A stretch of 64,000 nt of DNA from Cherax quadricarinatus (taxonomy: Eukaryota; Arthropoda; Malacostraca; Decapoda; Parastacidae). Positions 44,523 through 54,242 of this stretch are shown here, one piece after another; within the stretch, counting starts at the first letter, position 1, and every line of letters begins with the position of its first letter. A program made the translations under genes and the position numbers. The DNA lies in NCBI RefSeq assembly GCF_038502225.1, contig NC_091341.1:1985626-2049625 (forward strand), in the 5' to 3' direction. The notes below the pieces were generated by a model that worked only from the letters and a program-made list of their open reading frames with translations, made no database searches and was not told the origin of the DNA.

Positions 44523-45514
44523 TTAGTTATTCTCTGTAAGATCAGTATCCCTGAGAAATCGTGATAGATCATTCTCATTCGTGATTGTGTACAGTTGACC
44601 TACATTTGTTTTCCTAACTAGAATTTTCCCATCCCGTGTGAAGCATTGGTGTATTGTGTCATTATTCTCCCGCTTAAGTTTTCCGACTCTATACAGGAGG
44701 TTCTGACGTTTTTTGGTAAGACACTCGTTTATGTATACCTCTTTCTTTGCTTTAATAGATGCAATAATTAAGTCTTTTTTCCTGTCATGTGAGTGGAATC
44801 TAAGCATAACACTTTTTCTACCATGGGATCCTAGTAACCTGGCTTCTTTTATTTCTGACTCTGGTACAATAACACTTGTTTGGTCCTTTATGATCTGCAG
44901 AGTAATTTCTTTACTGTTTGTTTGGTTCATATCACTGGGAAAAAGTGGACTGTTAACTATTACTGCGTCCGATAGTTTATCTTGCTCAGTTTTATCTTCT
45001 TGGAGAGCAAAGTAGTCACTGAACTGGTTATCTAAGTTGTTCTTCCACTCTTTTACTGCTTCTTCAACCTTTGTATTATAAGAGATATTATTTGTTGGGT
45101 ATGGCTATCTATGACTGCTTGGATGGTCTTGTCACAGTTAGTCATTCCTGGTGTTGATAACTTTTGTTCAAGACTGAGGATTTTGTTCTCGAGTTGTGTC
45201 ATCCTGGTGTCTTGTTTTGTTAGTGTCTCTCGAAGATTCATATTTTCAATAACTAAGGTGGAGATGCATGTCTTTAGGGTATCTGGATCGTTGGTCATAC
45301 CTGAGAGACTACTTGGTAGGTTGAATCCGGGGAAGAGAGGGGAGGATGGGCTGGTGGCAGCCATATTTGTTGTTATTGTTGTGGTGTCGCCTTGAGCGGT
45401 GGTGAGAGGGGTGGTTGCTAGGCCGGCGTCCTCCTGGCTACACTTGTTGAATAGTTGATTTTTCAGTGTTTTCTTGCTGGCCTTGGTGCTGTTTCCTCTT
45501 AGATTGCACCTCAT
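44523..45514 (-). pseudogene. LINE-A2 ORF1 (coiled coil + FP-like C-terminus), one frameshift
   Basis: Natural start MRCNLRGNSTKASKKTLKNQ at 45514. Residues ~40-85 are Thr/Ser-rich low complexity; ~90-135 are a coiled coil (LENKILSLEQKL). A 1-nt shift near 45075 moves the frame. The rest is open (44930-44523) with LSDAVIVNSP upstream, RLLGSHGRKSVMLRFH, and the block YINECLTKKRQNLLYRVGKL ... FTRDGKILVRKT. Intact length would be ~330 residues. Presumed RNA-binding chaperone of the LINE particle by family analogy; no CCHC zinc knuckle seen. Confidence 0.72.
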
Positions 45515-45903
45515 AATACTACAGGAATTGTTGTAGTTAAGAAGAAGTTGAAGTTATACAAAGCTTGGGGTTACATTGTTCGGCTGGCAGCTGGGTGTTG
45601 CTTTCGGTTTGTGGGCAGTCTTCCTTTGATCTCTAATATTTTCGATTTGTAGGTTTCACTGTTGGTAATCTTTGGTCATTCTGGGTGCTACGTTGGGTAG
45701 TGCAGTTTTGCTTGTAACTAGATCATCATAGGAGCATTGGTGGCTCTGATAGTTGGAGAAAAGTACGGAGCTTGGAGGTTGCTGCTGCCGCTGCCTCTCA
45801 GCGGCAGCAAAGGGGACAAAAGAGAGTGCAAAAATTATAGGGGGATCAGTCTGTTGAGTATACCTGGTAAAGTGTATGGTAGAGTTATTATTGAAAGAAT
45901 TAA

Positions 45904-46966
45904 CCCTTTAACTGTCGCAGCCGTATATATACGTCTTATGAGGTACCGTGTTTGACGTATATATACTCATAAATTCTAGCGGCTTCAAATCAAGCAGGAG
46001 AAAGCTGGTAGGTCCACATGTGAGAGAATGGGTCTGTGTGGTCAGTGTGCACCATATAAAAAAAATCCTGGAGCACGCAGTGCATAATGAGAAAAAAAAA
46101 CTCTGACCGTTTTTTTAATTAAAATGCTGACTTTGTGGTCTATTTTCGTATAGTATTTATGGTTGTATTCTCGTTTTCTTGGTCTCATTTGATAGAATGG
46201 AAAACATATTATAGAAATAGAGGTGATTTTGATTGATTTTACTATAAAAAGAACCTAGAAATGGAGCTCAAATTAGGGGAAATGTTTGATTTTTGCCAAT
46301 GTTCAAAAGTAAACAAATGATGCCATTGTCCAATAAATGTCCAACTAGCCATTCTAATATACAGTCATGAATGGGTTGATGTTATTTATACAATTATTAC
46401 AGTATTGCAGTAGTCTGCATAATAGTAAGTATTCTATTTTTTGTTTGAATAAAAATTCAAAATAGAAAGCAAGAGTAATAGAGGGGCCTGGAGACATGAC
46501 TGATGAGCAAAGAAAATGTTATTTTAGAGCCAGGAATGTCTGCATTGTTCATTCTGGACCTTATTTTGAAATTGTCATATTTTTTAGTTTTTGTGAAATT
46601 GGCCAAATTGCAAATTTCTGACCACATTATTAGGTAGTTGAAATCGGTAAATGGGCAGTTTCTTGTACTCAATCGATAGAAAAAATGGAGTTCTAAAGAA
46701 ATAGCTATGAGTTTGGGCGACTGGAACAATGGAATTAGCCGAAAATAGGGCGCAAAAAGGGCGAAATAGCCGATTTGTAAACAGCGCCGAGGTCGCTAAC
46801 TTCGCGAGAGCATAATTCCGCCAGTTTTCCATCAAATTTCTTTTTTTTTTTGTCATTACAATCGGGAAAAGATTCTCTATCATTTCATAAGAAAAAATAA
46901 TTTTTTTTTTTAAATTTTGCGACACCAGGAGACACCTCAGGATTGGGGGTTGCGACAGTCAAAGGG
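45904..46966 (+). mobile_element. PB-h, 1063-bp PB element in LINE-B4
   Basis: TTAA at 45900-45903 and 46967-46970; ends CCCTTTAACTGTCGCA / TGCGACAGTCAAAGGG. Palindromes CGTATATATACG at 45922-45933 and CGTATATATACT at 45956-45967, 18 bp from the left end and 34 bp apart. Excising it restores the LINE-B frame GAATTA-GAG. Noncoding. Confidence 0.92.
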
Positions 46967-48433
46967 TTAAGAGTAAGACGGAGAATAGGATAGCAAATGA
47001 ACAAGGAGGCTTTAGGAAAGGTAGGGGGTGTGTGGACCAGGTGTTTACAGTGAAACATAAGTGAACAGTATTTAGATAAGGCTAAAGAGGTTTTTGTGGC
47101 ATTTATGGATTTGGAAAAGGCGTTTGACAGGGTGGATAGGGGGCAATGTGGCAGATGTTGCAGGTGTATGGTATAGGAGGTAAGTTACTGAAAGCAGTGA
47201 AAAGTTTTTACGAGGATAGTGAGGCTCAAGTTAGAGTATGTAGGAAAGAGGGAGATTATTTCCGAGTAAAAGTAGGCCTTATACAAGGATGTGTGATGTC
47301 ACCGTGGCTGTTTAATATATTTATAGATGGGGTTGTAAGAGAAGTAAATGCGAGGGCCCTGGCAAGAGGCATGGAGTTAAAAGATAAAGAATCACACAAA
47401 GTGGGAGTTGTCACAGTTGCTCTTTGCTGATGACACTGTGCTCTTGGGAGATTCTGAAGAGAAGTTGCAGAGGTTGGTGGATGAATTTGGTAGGGTATGT
47501 AAAAGATGAAAATTAAAAGTGAATACAGGAAATAGTAAGGTTATGAGGATAAAAAGATTAGGTGATGAAAGATTGGATATCAGATTGGAGGGAGAGAGTA
47601 TGGAGGAGGTGAATGTATTCAGATATTTGGGAGTGGACGTGTCAGCGGATGGGTCTATGAAAGATGAGGTGAATCATAGAATTGATGAGGGGAAAAGGGT
47701 GAGCGGTGCACTTAGGAGTCTGTGGAGACAAAGAACTTTGTCCTTGGAGGCAAAGAGGGGAATGTATGAGAGTATAGTTTTACCAACGCTCTTATATGAG
47801 TGGGAAGCATGGGTGAATGTTGCAGCGAGGAGAAGGCTGGAGGCAGTAGAGATGTCATGTCTGAGGGCAATGTGTGGTGTGAATATAATGCAGAGAATTT
47901 GTAGTTTGGAAGTTAGGAGGAGGTGCGGGATTGCCAAAACTGTTGTCCAGAGGGCTGAGGAAGGGTTGTTTTGTTAAGGTAGTTCGGACATGGAGAGAGA
48001 ATGGAACAAAACAGAATGACTTCAAGAGTGTATCAGTCTGTAGTGGAAGGAAGGCGGGGTAGGGGTCGGCCTATGAAAAGTTGGAGGGAGGGGGTAAAGG
48101 AGGTTTTGTGTGAGGGGCTTGAACTTCCAGCGGGCATGAGTGAGCATGTTTGATAGGAGTGAATGGAGACAAATGGTTTTTAATATTTGACGTGCTGTTG
48201 GAGTGTGAGCAAAGTAACATTTATGAAGGGATTCAGGGAAACCGGTAGACCGGACTCGAGTCCTGGAGATGGGAAGTACAGTGCCTGCACTCTGAAGGAG
48301 GGGTGTTAATGTTGCAGTTTAAAAACTGTAGTGTAAAGCACCCTTCTGGCAAGACAGTGATGGAGTGAGTGGTGGTGGGAGTTTTTCTTTTTTGGCCACC
48401 CTGCCTTAGTGGGAATAGGCCAGTGTGCTAATA

Positions 48434-48569
48434 AAATAAATATAGAAATACAATTTACTTACCTCTCAAGAGCATATTTTTGCTACTATACAATGTGAAT
48501 TACACTATAATAAAGACAACAATTGTTAAAATTAGGCTTATAAATTTTCACCACAAATTTTTTTTTTAC
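48434..48569. other. Host intron flank
   Basis: Unique-looking AT-rich DNA between the LINE-B4 tail and the PDCD2 exon. It contains the exon's splice donor (GTAAAAAAAAAA on the minus strand, starting at 48569). Confidence 0.5.
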
Positions 48570-48680
48570 CTGGAACTCAAACTGTCTGGGTTGTCCACAA
48601 GATGGGCATGGTGGTATATCAGCAGGCTTGTTGCTTGAAGATACCCAAAGAGGTTCATGACCACGATCGTACCGCACTAT
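48570..48680 (-). CDS. PDCD2: PDCD2-family protein, one internal exon
   Basis: A 111-bp, 37-codon exon on the minus strand bounded by a 3' acceptor (TTGGTACAG, AG at 48681-48682) and a 5' donor (CAG|GTAAAA at 48569). Both ends are in phase 0. The peptide reads IVRYDRGHEPLWVS, then PADIPPCPSCGQPRQFEFQ. This matches the PDCD2 C-terminal domain (RY-x-RG-x-PLWVS, paired Cys, FEFQ, normally followed by VMPQLL in the next exon). PDCD2 and its paralogue PDCD2L are conserved eukaryotic proteins linked to ribosome biogenesis (escorting uS5) and cell proliferation. Other exons must be outside the window or too short for me to spot. PDCD2L is an alternative. The next gene-free stretches are presumed introns. 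Confidence 0.68.
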
Positions 48681-49390
48681 CTGTACCAATAACACTAATA
48701 TTTATTTTTAGGGATACGCTAAACTTTGTTGTCATGTTAAGGTAGCTACTACAGGTAGGTACTACTCTACCTTTACTGTCATGTTAAAGTAGCTACTATA
48801 GTATATCACTACATTGCCAAACCATTTTATTGTACACGAGTTTGGGATGATGTGTAAATCAGTTCAAAGTGAATACATATAAGAGTACAGTGGAACCTTG
48901 ACTTATGAGTTTAATCCATTCCGTGACCTAACTCATAATTCAATTTACTCGTACTGTATATCAATCTTCCTCATTTAAATTAATTGAAAAGCCATTAATC
49001 CATTCCTGCACTCTGGAGACAAGAAAAAATACTTGAATATGATGCTGTTATCAACTGTATGGCTTATTTATCTATCACAATTCATCTAATATGACATAAG
49101 AAACAATATAATTAACACAGAAACATGATATATACTCTAGAATGAATAAAATAGGCCATAATATGGTAGGAGAGACAGCAGCAGAAACGTCCGCCATTTC
49201 CTGTCCCAATTTGACTAAATAGTATCTTCCTATGCTCTTACTGTAAGAGAAAATAGAGTATTTTTGAGGCTAACTGCAGTAGATCACTAGTTTTCTAAGG
49301 AAAACACTGAAACAATGTATTTATAAATAAGAAATAGTATATAAAAACTGTTTATATAAAGTGTATATGTGCTTGCACACTTGGAGCAGA

Positions 49391-49502
49391 GATGGTGGGG
49401 GAGGTTGAGGGTGGGGGATGTTCAGGGTGGGGAAGGTTGAGGGTGGGGGAGGTTGAGGGTGGAGGATGCTGAGGGTGGGGGGATGCTGATGGGGGGGGAT
49501 GT
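49391..49502 (+). repeat. G-rich minisatellite (GGTTGAGGGTGGGGGA)
   Basis: About seven imperfect 16-bp units of GGGGGAGGTTGAGGGT type, ending in a run of eight or more G. G-runs of 3-8 at regular spacing could form G-quadruplexes on the plus strand. It occupies the place of the missing transposase core next to the minus-strand remnant. Confidence 0.85.
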
Positions 49503-49601
49503 TAGGGTGCATTGTATGATGTATTGCCTGGTTAAGTCCATGGAAATCATCGTCTTTTTCTTCTCAGCACTGTTCTTTGCACTTATTTTCATAGGACCCA
49601 T
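49503..49601 (-). pseudogene. Tig-I2 left transposase N-terminus
   Basis: From ATG 49601: MGPMKISAKNSAEKKKTMIS MDLTRQY..., running straight into the cytosine-rich minisatellite. Only the basic N-terminus of a Tigger-like transposase is kept; no helix-turn-helix or DDE region. Confidence 0.5.
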
Positions 49602-49861
49602 GGTTAGAAAAAGAAATTTGGCCAAATGACTGTAAAAAAATGCAAACAAGCTTAAGTGAACTGCTCCCACAGCGATGTAAACATGTGTAATGCTTACTGG
49701 ATGTTTTGGCATCAGCTGTACCAACTAGTGGCAGCATTCTGAATTATTACGTACGTATTATGTATTATTACGTACGTATGTATTATTATTATTAATTTAG
49801 GGAACTGAACCTCTATCATTATTATAACAATTATTATTATTATTAATTAAGGGAACTGGAA

Positions 49862-49958
49862 CACAGATGCAATTCCCTAGATCAAGAGCCCCTCACCATC
49901 AAGGACCCTTGATGCTGGTGAGGGGCTCTTGCTCTTGATCTAGGGAATTGGATCTGTG
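49862..49958. repeat. Near-perfect hairpin (~45-bp arms)
   Basis: Left arm ACAGATGCAATTCCCTAGAT...CACCATCAAGG; right arm is its inverse with a small insertion (AGAGCAAGAGCCCC) ending ATTGGATCTGT; the loop is a few bases. Flanked by AAT/ATT runs and satellite units. Confidence 0.85.
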
Positions 49959-50141
49959 CTTTAATTACCTAAATTAATAATAATAATAACACTAATAATA
50001 ATAATAATAATAATTATTATTATAATTATTATAATAACGAACGCCACCAACTCTGCACTGTTTACTTCGCTGTGGGAACAGTTCTCTCATGCTTTGCTTA
50101 CTTTTTTGACAGTCATTTGGCCAAATTTCGTTTTTCTAAGC

Positions 50142-50315
50142 ATGGGTCCTAAGAAAGTAAGTGCAAAGGACAGTGCTGAGAAGAAAAAGAGAATGATTTC
50201 CATGGAATTAAAGCATGAAATTATAGATAAACAAGCGAGGTATCCAGGTTTTGGGTTGAGGGTGAAGCGGGGGAAGCGGGGGGAGCTGGCTCGTAACTCA
50301 AATGTTGGCTCGTAA
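50142..50315 (+). pseudogene. Tig-I2 right transposase N-terminus (57 aa)
   Basis: MGPKKVSAKDSAEKKKRMIS then MELKHEIIDKQ, i.e. the start of the CENP-B/psq-type helix-turn-helix, followed by unrelated RYPGFGLRVKRGKRGELARN and a stop at 50313-50315. The second half overlaps the element's subterminal GGCTCGTAACTCA repeats, so the frame is incidental. Short DNA-binding remnant at most. Confidence 0.45.
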
Positions 50316-50400
50316 CTCAGAGCAAAAAATCGACCCAGAGACGGCTTGTATCTCAAAAAACGCGTGCATTGGAACACTCGTAAGTCCAGGTTCCACTGTA

Positions 50401-50749
50401 TTATGAGAATAAACTCAGACTGGAATGTACTCAAAGGATTTGTAACAGTTGGGTCTACAATTTTGTTGTTAAGAAAACTGCAGTAGTGTCAAAGTGTGTG
50501 TGCTAAGAACAATAAGTCAACAGATATTATAATGGAAAGGTATCTGATTATAGTACATAGTAATGATACTGATACTAATGTATATGAAATAAATAATGTA
50601 TACAAGACTGTATTGCTGTAATCACAAGAATGTGGAAAATTCTGTAACCAATGGATTTTGTTGTTTCCAAATCAGATGACTATCTCACATTTCCCTAATC
50701 TGTTATAATCTTCAGATACTATATTGCAATGAGGCTTAGGTTAGATGAA
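50401..50749. other. Unassigned DNA, probably host intron
   Basis: AT-rich sequence without repeats shared inside this window and without a plausible exon that I can recognise. Confidence 0.4.
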
Positions 50750-51210
50750 GTGGAAATGTCCTGACCTGAAAAAGAGGAAACACTTTCACAATCACTCTCA
50801 ATTTTTGTCTTGCCAGAGGCACACTGATATTATTGCTCAGATGCCCCTCCAAACTGCAATATCCCCACCGCTCCTTCAGAGCACAGGTACTGTACTTCAA
50901 ACCTACAGGACTCCTGCTAACCAGTTTCCCTGAATCCCTACATAAATGGTACCTTGCTCACGTACCAGCAGAAGATCAAGTCAAAAAACCACTTGTCTCC
51001 AATTACTATCTAACATGCTTACACATGCCTGTTGTATGTCCAAGCCTCTCGCATAAAAAAAACTCCTTTCACTCCCTCCCTCCAATCTTTCCGAGGACAA
51101 CCTCTACCCCTCCTTCCTTCCACTACAGATTTATACACCAACCTATTTTGCACCATTCTCTCTAAATGTCCAAACATCTCCATCATCCCTCCTCAGTCCT
51201 CTGGATAACA

Positions 51211-51413
51211 CAGTGGACCCCCGCATAACGATTACCTCCGAATGTGACCAATTATGTAAGTGTATTTATGTAAGTGCGTTTGTACGTGTATGTTTGGGGG
51301 TCTGAAATGGACTAATCTACTTCACAATATTTCTTATGGGAACAAATTCGGTCAGTACTGGCACCTGAACATACTTCTGGAGTGAAAAAATATCGTTAAC
51401 TGGGGGTCCACTG
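51211..51413 (-). mobile_element. Tig-F3, 203-bp MITE
   Basis: Reverse orientation relative to Tig-F1. Right TA intact (51414-51415); the left flank reads CA instead of TA, a point change in the duplication. Confidence 0.9.
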
Positions 51414-52003
51414 TACTTTTAATAACTCCGCACCTCTTAATCTCCAAACTACGAATTTTCTGCACAAGATTCAGACCACACATTGCCCTCAGACGCTACA
51501 GGTCCACAGCCTCCTCCTCACTGCAATATTTAAAACCCACGCTTCACACCCATATAAGAGTGTTGGTACCACTATCCTGATACAGTCCCCTTTTTTGCCT
51601 CCATGGATAACATTCTTTGTCTCCACAGATACCCCAATGCACCACCCTCCATTTTCCCCCTCAATTCTATGGTTCACCTCATCTTCCATAGACCCATCTG
51701 CTGATAAGCCCACTCCCAAATATATGAATACATTCACTTCCTCCATACTTCCTCCTCCTAATCTAATATCCAATTTTTCATTGCCTTAATTTTTTGTTAC
51801 TCTTATGTTGCTCTTTCCCATGTTCATCTTAAATTTCCTTCTTTTGCATACCCCTCCCAAATTTGTCTACTAACCTTTGCAACTTCTTTTCAGAATCTCC
51901 CAATAGCACCGTGTCATTGGCAGAAAACAACTGTGACAATTCCCACTTTGTATTAGATTCTTTTTCTTTTATTCTTGCACGTCTCCTCAACACCCTACCT
52001 GGA

Positions 52004-52450
52004 GAGTATACCTGGAGAGGGTTTTGGGGGTCAACGCCCTCGCGGTCCAGTGTGTGACCAGGCCTCACAGTGGATCAGGGCCTGATTAACCAGGCTGTTA
52101 CTGCAGGCCATACACAAGTTGACATACACACCACCTAAAGTCAGGTACTGACTTAAGGTGCCTGTTCAGCACCTTCTTGAAGACAGCCAGTGGTCTATTG
52201 GTAATCCCCCTTATGTATGCTGGGAGGCAGTTGAACAGTCTTTGGCTCCTGACACTCATTGTGTTTTCTCTTGGCACACTCGTGGAACCCCTGCTTTTCA
52301 TCAAGGAAGCGTTGCATCGCCTGCCGAGTCTTCTGCTTTCATAAAGAGTGATTTTTGTGTGCAGATTTGGAACTAGGCCCTCTAGAATTTTCAAAGTGTA
52401 TATTATCATGTACCTTTCTCATCTACATTTCAGGGAGTACAAATCAAGGG
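52004..52450 (-). pseudogene. 3' end of a second CR1-like LINE
   Basis: On the minus strand 52409-52098 encodes YTLKILEGLVPNL, ITLYESRRLGRRC, SVRSQRLFNCLPAYIRGITN, FKKVLNRHLKSVPD, the C-terminal region common to CR1-group ORF2 proteins (R-x-FN-x-LP-x-x-IR). It is followed by a GC-rich 3' UTR (GGGTCAACGCCCTCGCGG on the plus strand) and an end near TATACCTGGAGAG at 52004. Inserted in LINE-B7. RT core absent by 5' truncation. Confidence 0.6.
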
Positions 52451-52514
52451 ACTTCAACCATTTCCAGTAATTTAAGTGCTTTATTATACTTATACTTGCA
52501 ATGAAAGTTCTCAT

Positions 52515-52705
52515 GTTGATAATAGTAACAACGACAATAGTGTTCACTATAGAGAGAGAGAGAGTTGTGATGACAAAGTAATAATGGCAGTACTGTTAAT
52601 ATTGACAATAGTGTTAATATTGACAGTATTGTTGATAATCACAGTAGTGTTGATAATGACAGTAGGGTTGACTACAGTAATAATGACAATTGTGTTGATT
52701 AGAGG
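52515..52705 (+). repeat. ~21-bp degenerate minisatellite
   Basis: Repeats of TTGATAATGACAGTAGTG / TTAATATTGACAATAGTG; a short AGAGAGAGAGAG run precedes at ~52553. Open frames through it (e.g. 52476-52754) are repeat artefacts. Confidence 0.75.
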
Positions 52706-52734
52706 CAGCCCTCTATACCACTCCTGGAGCTTTG

Positions 52735-52971
52735 AGGAAGCTTTGAATACATAGCATAAGAAATCTTCTGTATGAAGAAAGATTTAAGTCCCTTAAATCA
52801 CACACTCTTGCAAGACGAAGAATGAGGGGAGACGTGATTGAAGTGTATAAGTGGAAGATGGGCACCAACAAAGGAGATATAAATAAGGACCAGAGAACAC
52901 ATTTACAAGAGAAAACCCACAATAATGGATTCAAATCAGATAAGCCTAGATTTTGAAAGGATATAGGAAAC
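52735..52971 (+). pseudogene. LINE-C2, CR1 C-terminal fragment
   Basis: Matches 41135-41360 of LINE-C: IRNLLYEERFKSLKSHTLAR, RRMRGDVIEVYKWKMGTNKG, NNGFKSDKPRF then a stop. Both ends truncated; inserted in LINE-B7. Confidence 0.8.
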
Positions 52972-53244
52972 CTAGAATTCACTTCTTTTACAACCCCATC
53001 TATAAATGTGTTAAACAATCATGGTGACATCGTGCATCCCTATCTATGGTGTATTTTACTGTAAAATATCTTCTCATTCTCCTATACACCCTAACCAGAG
53101 CCTCACTATCCTCATAAAAACTCTTACCTGTTTTAAGTAACCAACCACCTATTCCATATACTTGCAACTTCTGCCACATTGTCCCACTATCCTATCAATA
53201 TGGCTTTTCTAAATCCACAGATACAATGTGGCATGCAAAGAGTA

Positions 53245-53352
53245 TGTTACAATTTATTTCGGCCTAAAGAATTCTCCAATGCTAATGATATCGATGATTG
53301 GATACACATATTTCTAAACAAACTACTTAGACTATATAACAAACTGTCGGTT
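53245..53352 (+). pseudogene. LINE-A4, small ORF2 fragment
   Basis: Encodes FSNANDIDDWIHIFLNKLLR then LYNK, matching the end of the LINE-A2 endonuclease region (FSKANGIDDWTDIFLNKLLR). Truncated on both sides. Confidence 0.75.
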
Positions 53353-53379
53353 GCCATGAGCTCAGTCTCATGAAGCAGG

Positions 53380-53650
53380 AGAATATGCTTTATTATTACG
53401 CTAATATCAACACTACAGCTTATTTGCCTAACACAAATGATCTAATATACAATAAACAATATAAATAACATGAAACCTGTTAAATACTCCAGAATGAATA
53501 ATATTTGGCATAATACCGAACAGTTCGATGGAGGTATGGAGAGGATATGGTATACAAGTACCATTCTCCTATCCCTGTCTTGGGGGCTTATATTAGAGAA
53601 AACGGGGTATAGCACAGGGCTAACTGTGATATACACTCGTACTGCACCAT
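53380..53650 (+). mobile_element. Diverged Tig-I fragment
   Basis: CTTATTTGCCTAACACAAATGATC and CTCCAGAATGAATAATATTTGG parallel CTTATTTATCTATCACAATTC and CTCTAGAATGAATAAAATAGG of Tig-I1/I2. No termini found. Confidence 0.5.
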
Positions 53651-53762
53651 AAACCTGAAACAAAAAAGTTATTTTCTCTATATAGATTATCACACACAGC
53701 AGCATATGTGTAGAGAACCTAGGATAACCCAAAAAAGTCAATGTGGCTTATTTTTAGTACCT

Positions 53763-54032
53763 GGTTTGGGTTAGCCATATATGATTTTTGGCAAATATTT
53801 GATTCCCAGCCAGGATAAAAACATTAGGCGTGTTTCTTTACACCTGTTGTTTATGTTTACCCATCAGTAAATGGGTACCTAGGTGTTAGCCGACTAGTGT
53901 GGGTGTTATCCTGGGACACTGACCTAATTTTCTTGAAATACTCTGCATAACAAGTGGCTTTCTATATAGTACTATGTCACTGATGTCAGCTAGGCCTGTA
54001 TACCTTGTACATGTACGTGTAGTAAATAAAGA

Positions 54033-54060
<28 letters not shown>
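53763..54060 (+). mobile_element. SINE-like repeat with ATT tail
   Basis: Contains TTACCCATCAGTAAATGGGTACCTAGG, GACTAGTGTGGGTGTTATCC and the 3' end AGTAAATAAAGATATTATT followed by (ATT)n. The CCCAGGATGCAACCCACACCAGTCGACTAACACCCAGG segment in Tig-H3/H4/H5 is the same repeat on the opposite strand. The absence of coding and the simple tail suggest a SINE; a tRNA-type promoter was not verified. Confidence 0.5.
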
Positions 54061-54064
<4 letters not shown>

Positions 54065-54242
54065 TATTACTTTCTCAGTAGTTTGTTGGGTTATCTTATT
54101 CAAACTTGGGCAATGTAAGATGGAAAGATACTTCTTAACATACACCAAAAATGAAAGAAATCAGACCATAAATAGCGAAGTTCACTTCTCAGCCATTAGC
54201 GGCTGCTTAGTGGTATATTTTTGTATGTCTTTCATGATTATA

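Larger units (their letters stand above)
32506..45805 (-). mobile_element. LINE-A2, full-length LINE with LINE-C inside
   Basis: The minus-strand element has a 5' end near 45805 in a CTGCCGCTGCC-rich leader, ORF1 44523-45514, spacer 42918-44522, ORF2 42917 to 33155 (split by LINE-C at 34604-41634), 3' UTR 32530-33154, and a tail of GAATTT repeats (TTCAAATTCAAATTC at 32507-32523, plus strand). It is a different subfamily from A0/A1/A3, which have TAAA tails. About 6.3 kb without the insert. Confidence 0.87.
32101..48150 (+). pseudogene. LINE-B4 reverse transcriptase, in pieces
   Basis: Fragment 1 (32101-32505): KLRKPREQMDLSV, EALSKMKGGKAAGLDGIK. Fragment 2 (45806-45903): KGDKRECKNYRGISLLSIPGK. 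Fragment 3 (46971-48150): EQGGF, FMDLEKAFDRVD, MLQVYGIGGKLL, GLIQGCVMSPWLFN, LFADDTVLLGD in a shifted frame, VFRYLGVDVSADGS, RRLEAVEMSCLRAMCGVN, and the C-terminus GRRGRGRP. Several frameshifts (near 47050, 47130, 47400, 47505 and 47970). Long open stretches are 47146-47430 and 47519-47977. Dead copy, older than everything nested in it. Confidence 0.8.
31857..48433 (+). mobile_element. LINE-B4, RTE-like element hosting the retrotransposon nest
   Basis: Own pieces: 31857-31888, 32101-32505, 45806-45903, 46971-48433. They join in the same order as uninterrupted LINE-B1: CCTTTGTATAAA (32495-32505) to AAAGGGGACAAAAG (~45809) across LINE-A2, and GAAAGAATTA (45900) to AGAGTAAGACGG (46971) across PB-h. 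5'-truncated at ~31857. The tail is AATAAAATAAATATAG at ~48433, 137 bp from the PDCD2 exon, so the whole 16.6-kb block lies in host intronic DNA. Confidence 0.88.
48888..50398. mobile_element. Tig-I2, TA-inserting element with head-to-head transposase remnants
   Basis: Ends CAGTGGAACCTTGACTTATG and TAAGTCCAGGTTCCACTG, TA on both sides (48886-48887, 50399-50400). The left half carries a minus-strand start (ATG at 49601), the right half a plus-strand start (ATG at 50142), each with a similar leader (CATTTGGCCAAATTTC). Between them are satellite units and a long hairpin. It lies ~200 bp upstream of the PDCD2 exon acceptor, in the intron. Confidence 0.88.
50750..53225 (-). mobile_element. LINE-B7, decayed RTE-like element with four inserts
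   Basis: Minus-strand pieces: 3' UTR and C-terminus 50750-51210, thumb and palm 51414-52003, palm/fingers 52973-53225. Recognisable peptides on the minus strand: VNVFIYLGVGLSADGSMEDE, LYGCEAWVLN, KWELSQLF..NDTVLLGD (ADDT damaged), MFNTFIDGVVKEVN. Interrupted by Tig-F3, a CR1-like 3' end, a minisatellite and a LINE-C fragment. Most diverged LINE-B copy here. Confidence 0.75.

Noticed and set aside
52476..52754. Hydrophobic open frame that looks like membrane segments
   Set aside because: It is a translation of the ~21-bp minisatellite and has no flanking gene structure.
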